A stretch of DNA of 64,000 nucleotides, taken from assembly GCA_003149915.1 (NCBI GenBank), contig QAMK01000012.1, positions 58,542-122,541 on the forward strand, written 5' to 3'. The DNA comes from Bacillota bacterium (GTDB lineage Bacteria > Bacillota_I > Bacilli_A > RF39 > UBA660). Below are positions 63,580-64,000 of this stretch, piece by piece. The position numbers and the translations under genes are program-made. Each line of letters opens with the position of its first letter. Position 1 is the stretch's first letter. The notes beneath the pieces were generated by a model. It ran no database searches. It had not been told where the DNA came from and worked only from the letters and a program-made list of their open reading frames with translations.

Positions 63580-63733
63580 TTCTTTTTTATATACTAGGAA
63601 TTTGCTTCGCATATGAGAAAAAGCGTATCGGAATGGAAAATTGTAGAAAAATTCGTATTTTACTTGACTGGCGTACATTTGTTTGATATATTCTTGCTAA
63701 CTGTGAACGAAAAAGGAGGTGGATAGTATTCAT
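63580..63733. other. Probable left end of an IS605-type element
   Basis: The spacer between dnaB and tnpB contains a strong SigA-like promoter (TTGACT 63664-63669, 17 bases, TATATT 63687-63692) and the AAGGAGG ribosome site. IS200/IS605 ends usually hold subterminal hairpins, but none can be defined with confidence here. Confidence 0.45.
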
Positions 63734-64000
63734 ATGTATAAAAGTTATCAGTTTCGAATGTATCCAAACAAGCAACAGATTATCATGATTCAAAAAACTT
63801 TTGGTTGTACAAGATTCGTTTATAACCATTATCTTGAAAAAAGAAAAGAAGAACATTTAACTGGTTTTGATATGATAAAAGAGTTACCGAATTTATATCC
63901 AGAATACCCATTTTTAAAGGAGGTGGACTCTTGTAGTTTGAGGTGTAGTTTGTTTGATTTAGACGATGCCTTTAACCGTTATTTTAGGCATCAAAATAAT
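63734..64000 (+). CDS. tnpB: IS200/IS605-type TnpB transposase-associated nuclease (partial)
   Basis: The frame from ATG 63734 runs off the window after 89 codons. It begins MYKSYQFRMYPNKQQIIMI, the OrfB/TnpB N-terminal helix-turn-helix pattern (YPNKxQ), followed by GCTRFVYNHYLEKR and a FNRYF motif. TnpB proteins are RNA-guided nucleases encoded by IS605-family elements. The RuvC domain lies beyond the window, so integrity is unknown. Confidence 0.88.
   Translation, partial: MYKSYQFRMYPNKQQIIMIQKTFGCTRFVYNHYLEKRKEEHLTGFDMIKELPNLYPEYPFLKEVDSCSLRCSLFDLDDAFNRYFRHQNN

Noticed and set aside
1-64000. CRISPR arrays, rRNA or tRNA genes
   Set aside because: No regularly spaced repeats, no rRNA-like conserved blocks and no tRNA cloverleaf patterns were noticed; a tRNAscan/Infernal run would be decisive.

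Overview
The window looks like a chromosomal segment of a low-GC, Gram-positive, spore-forming member of the Bacilli/Erysipelotrichia/RF39-like gut lineages. The reasons are the conserved Firmicute operons (rimP-nusA-rnpM-infB-rbfA-truB, rpsO-pnp-ylxY, yqeG-yqeH, dnaG-rpoD-trmK), an intact sigK with its pro-sequence, a gerA-type germinant receptor operon, a YqfQ-like spore protein, and standard-code stops with AT-rich spacers. The species cannot be named from sequence alone. No rRNA, tRNA, CRISPR array or prophage is visible.

Layout. 1-3.4 kb: the tail of one gene, then a large tail-anchored protein joining a P-loop domain to two HExxH metallopeptidase-like domains, with an unknown partner. 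3.5-6.9 kb: a small membrane protein convergent with a compact gerAA-gerAC-gerAB operon. 7-9.3 kb: an RlmCD-type rRNA methyltransferase, then an AT-rich insert with a GNAT acetyltransferase, small broken ORFs and a second copy of the methyltransferase 3' end. 9.3-16.5 kb: a tail-anchored nucleotidyltransferase, rarA, a SUFU protein, a lipoprotein, a YjbR protein, ogt and two hydrolases. 16.6-24.8 kb: a Ca2+-type P-ATPase, two DUF308 membrane proteins, a PflX-like radical SAM enzyme, a zinc-ribbon protein behind a structured leader, murC and unknowns. 24.9-38.8 kb: two pilin operons, one whose pilin ends in a dockerin-like domain and one whose pilin carries a thrombospondin type 1-like domain, flanking rpsO-pnp-ylxY, a J-domain protein, a short-armed smc, a putative coat protein and an M29 aminopeptidase. 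38.8-44.6 kb: the nusA-infB operon. 44.6-52.4 kb: sigK, a TIM-barrel protein, a peptidoglycan deacetylase and a multidomain surface protein with a GH99-like C-terminus. 52.4-58.3 kb: yqeG, yqeH, dnaG, rpoD, trmK. 58.3-63.6 kb: a third pilin, yqfQ-like gene, pilC, pilD and dnaB. The window ends inside a tnpB-type IS gene.

Two themes tie the genes together. The first is sporulation: sigK has a SigE-like -10 upstream, and two small minus-strand genes share the same SigK-type promoter geometry. The second is a type IV pilus-like export and assembly system (PilC, PilD, three large modular pilins), whose ATPase is not in the window and which probably displays adhesive or calcium-binding domains at the surface.
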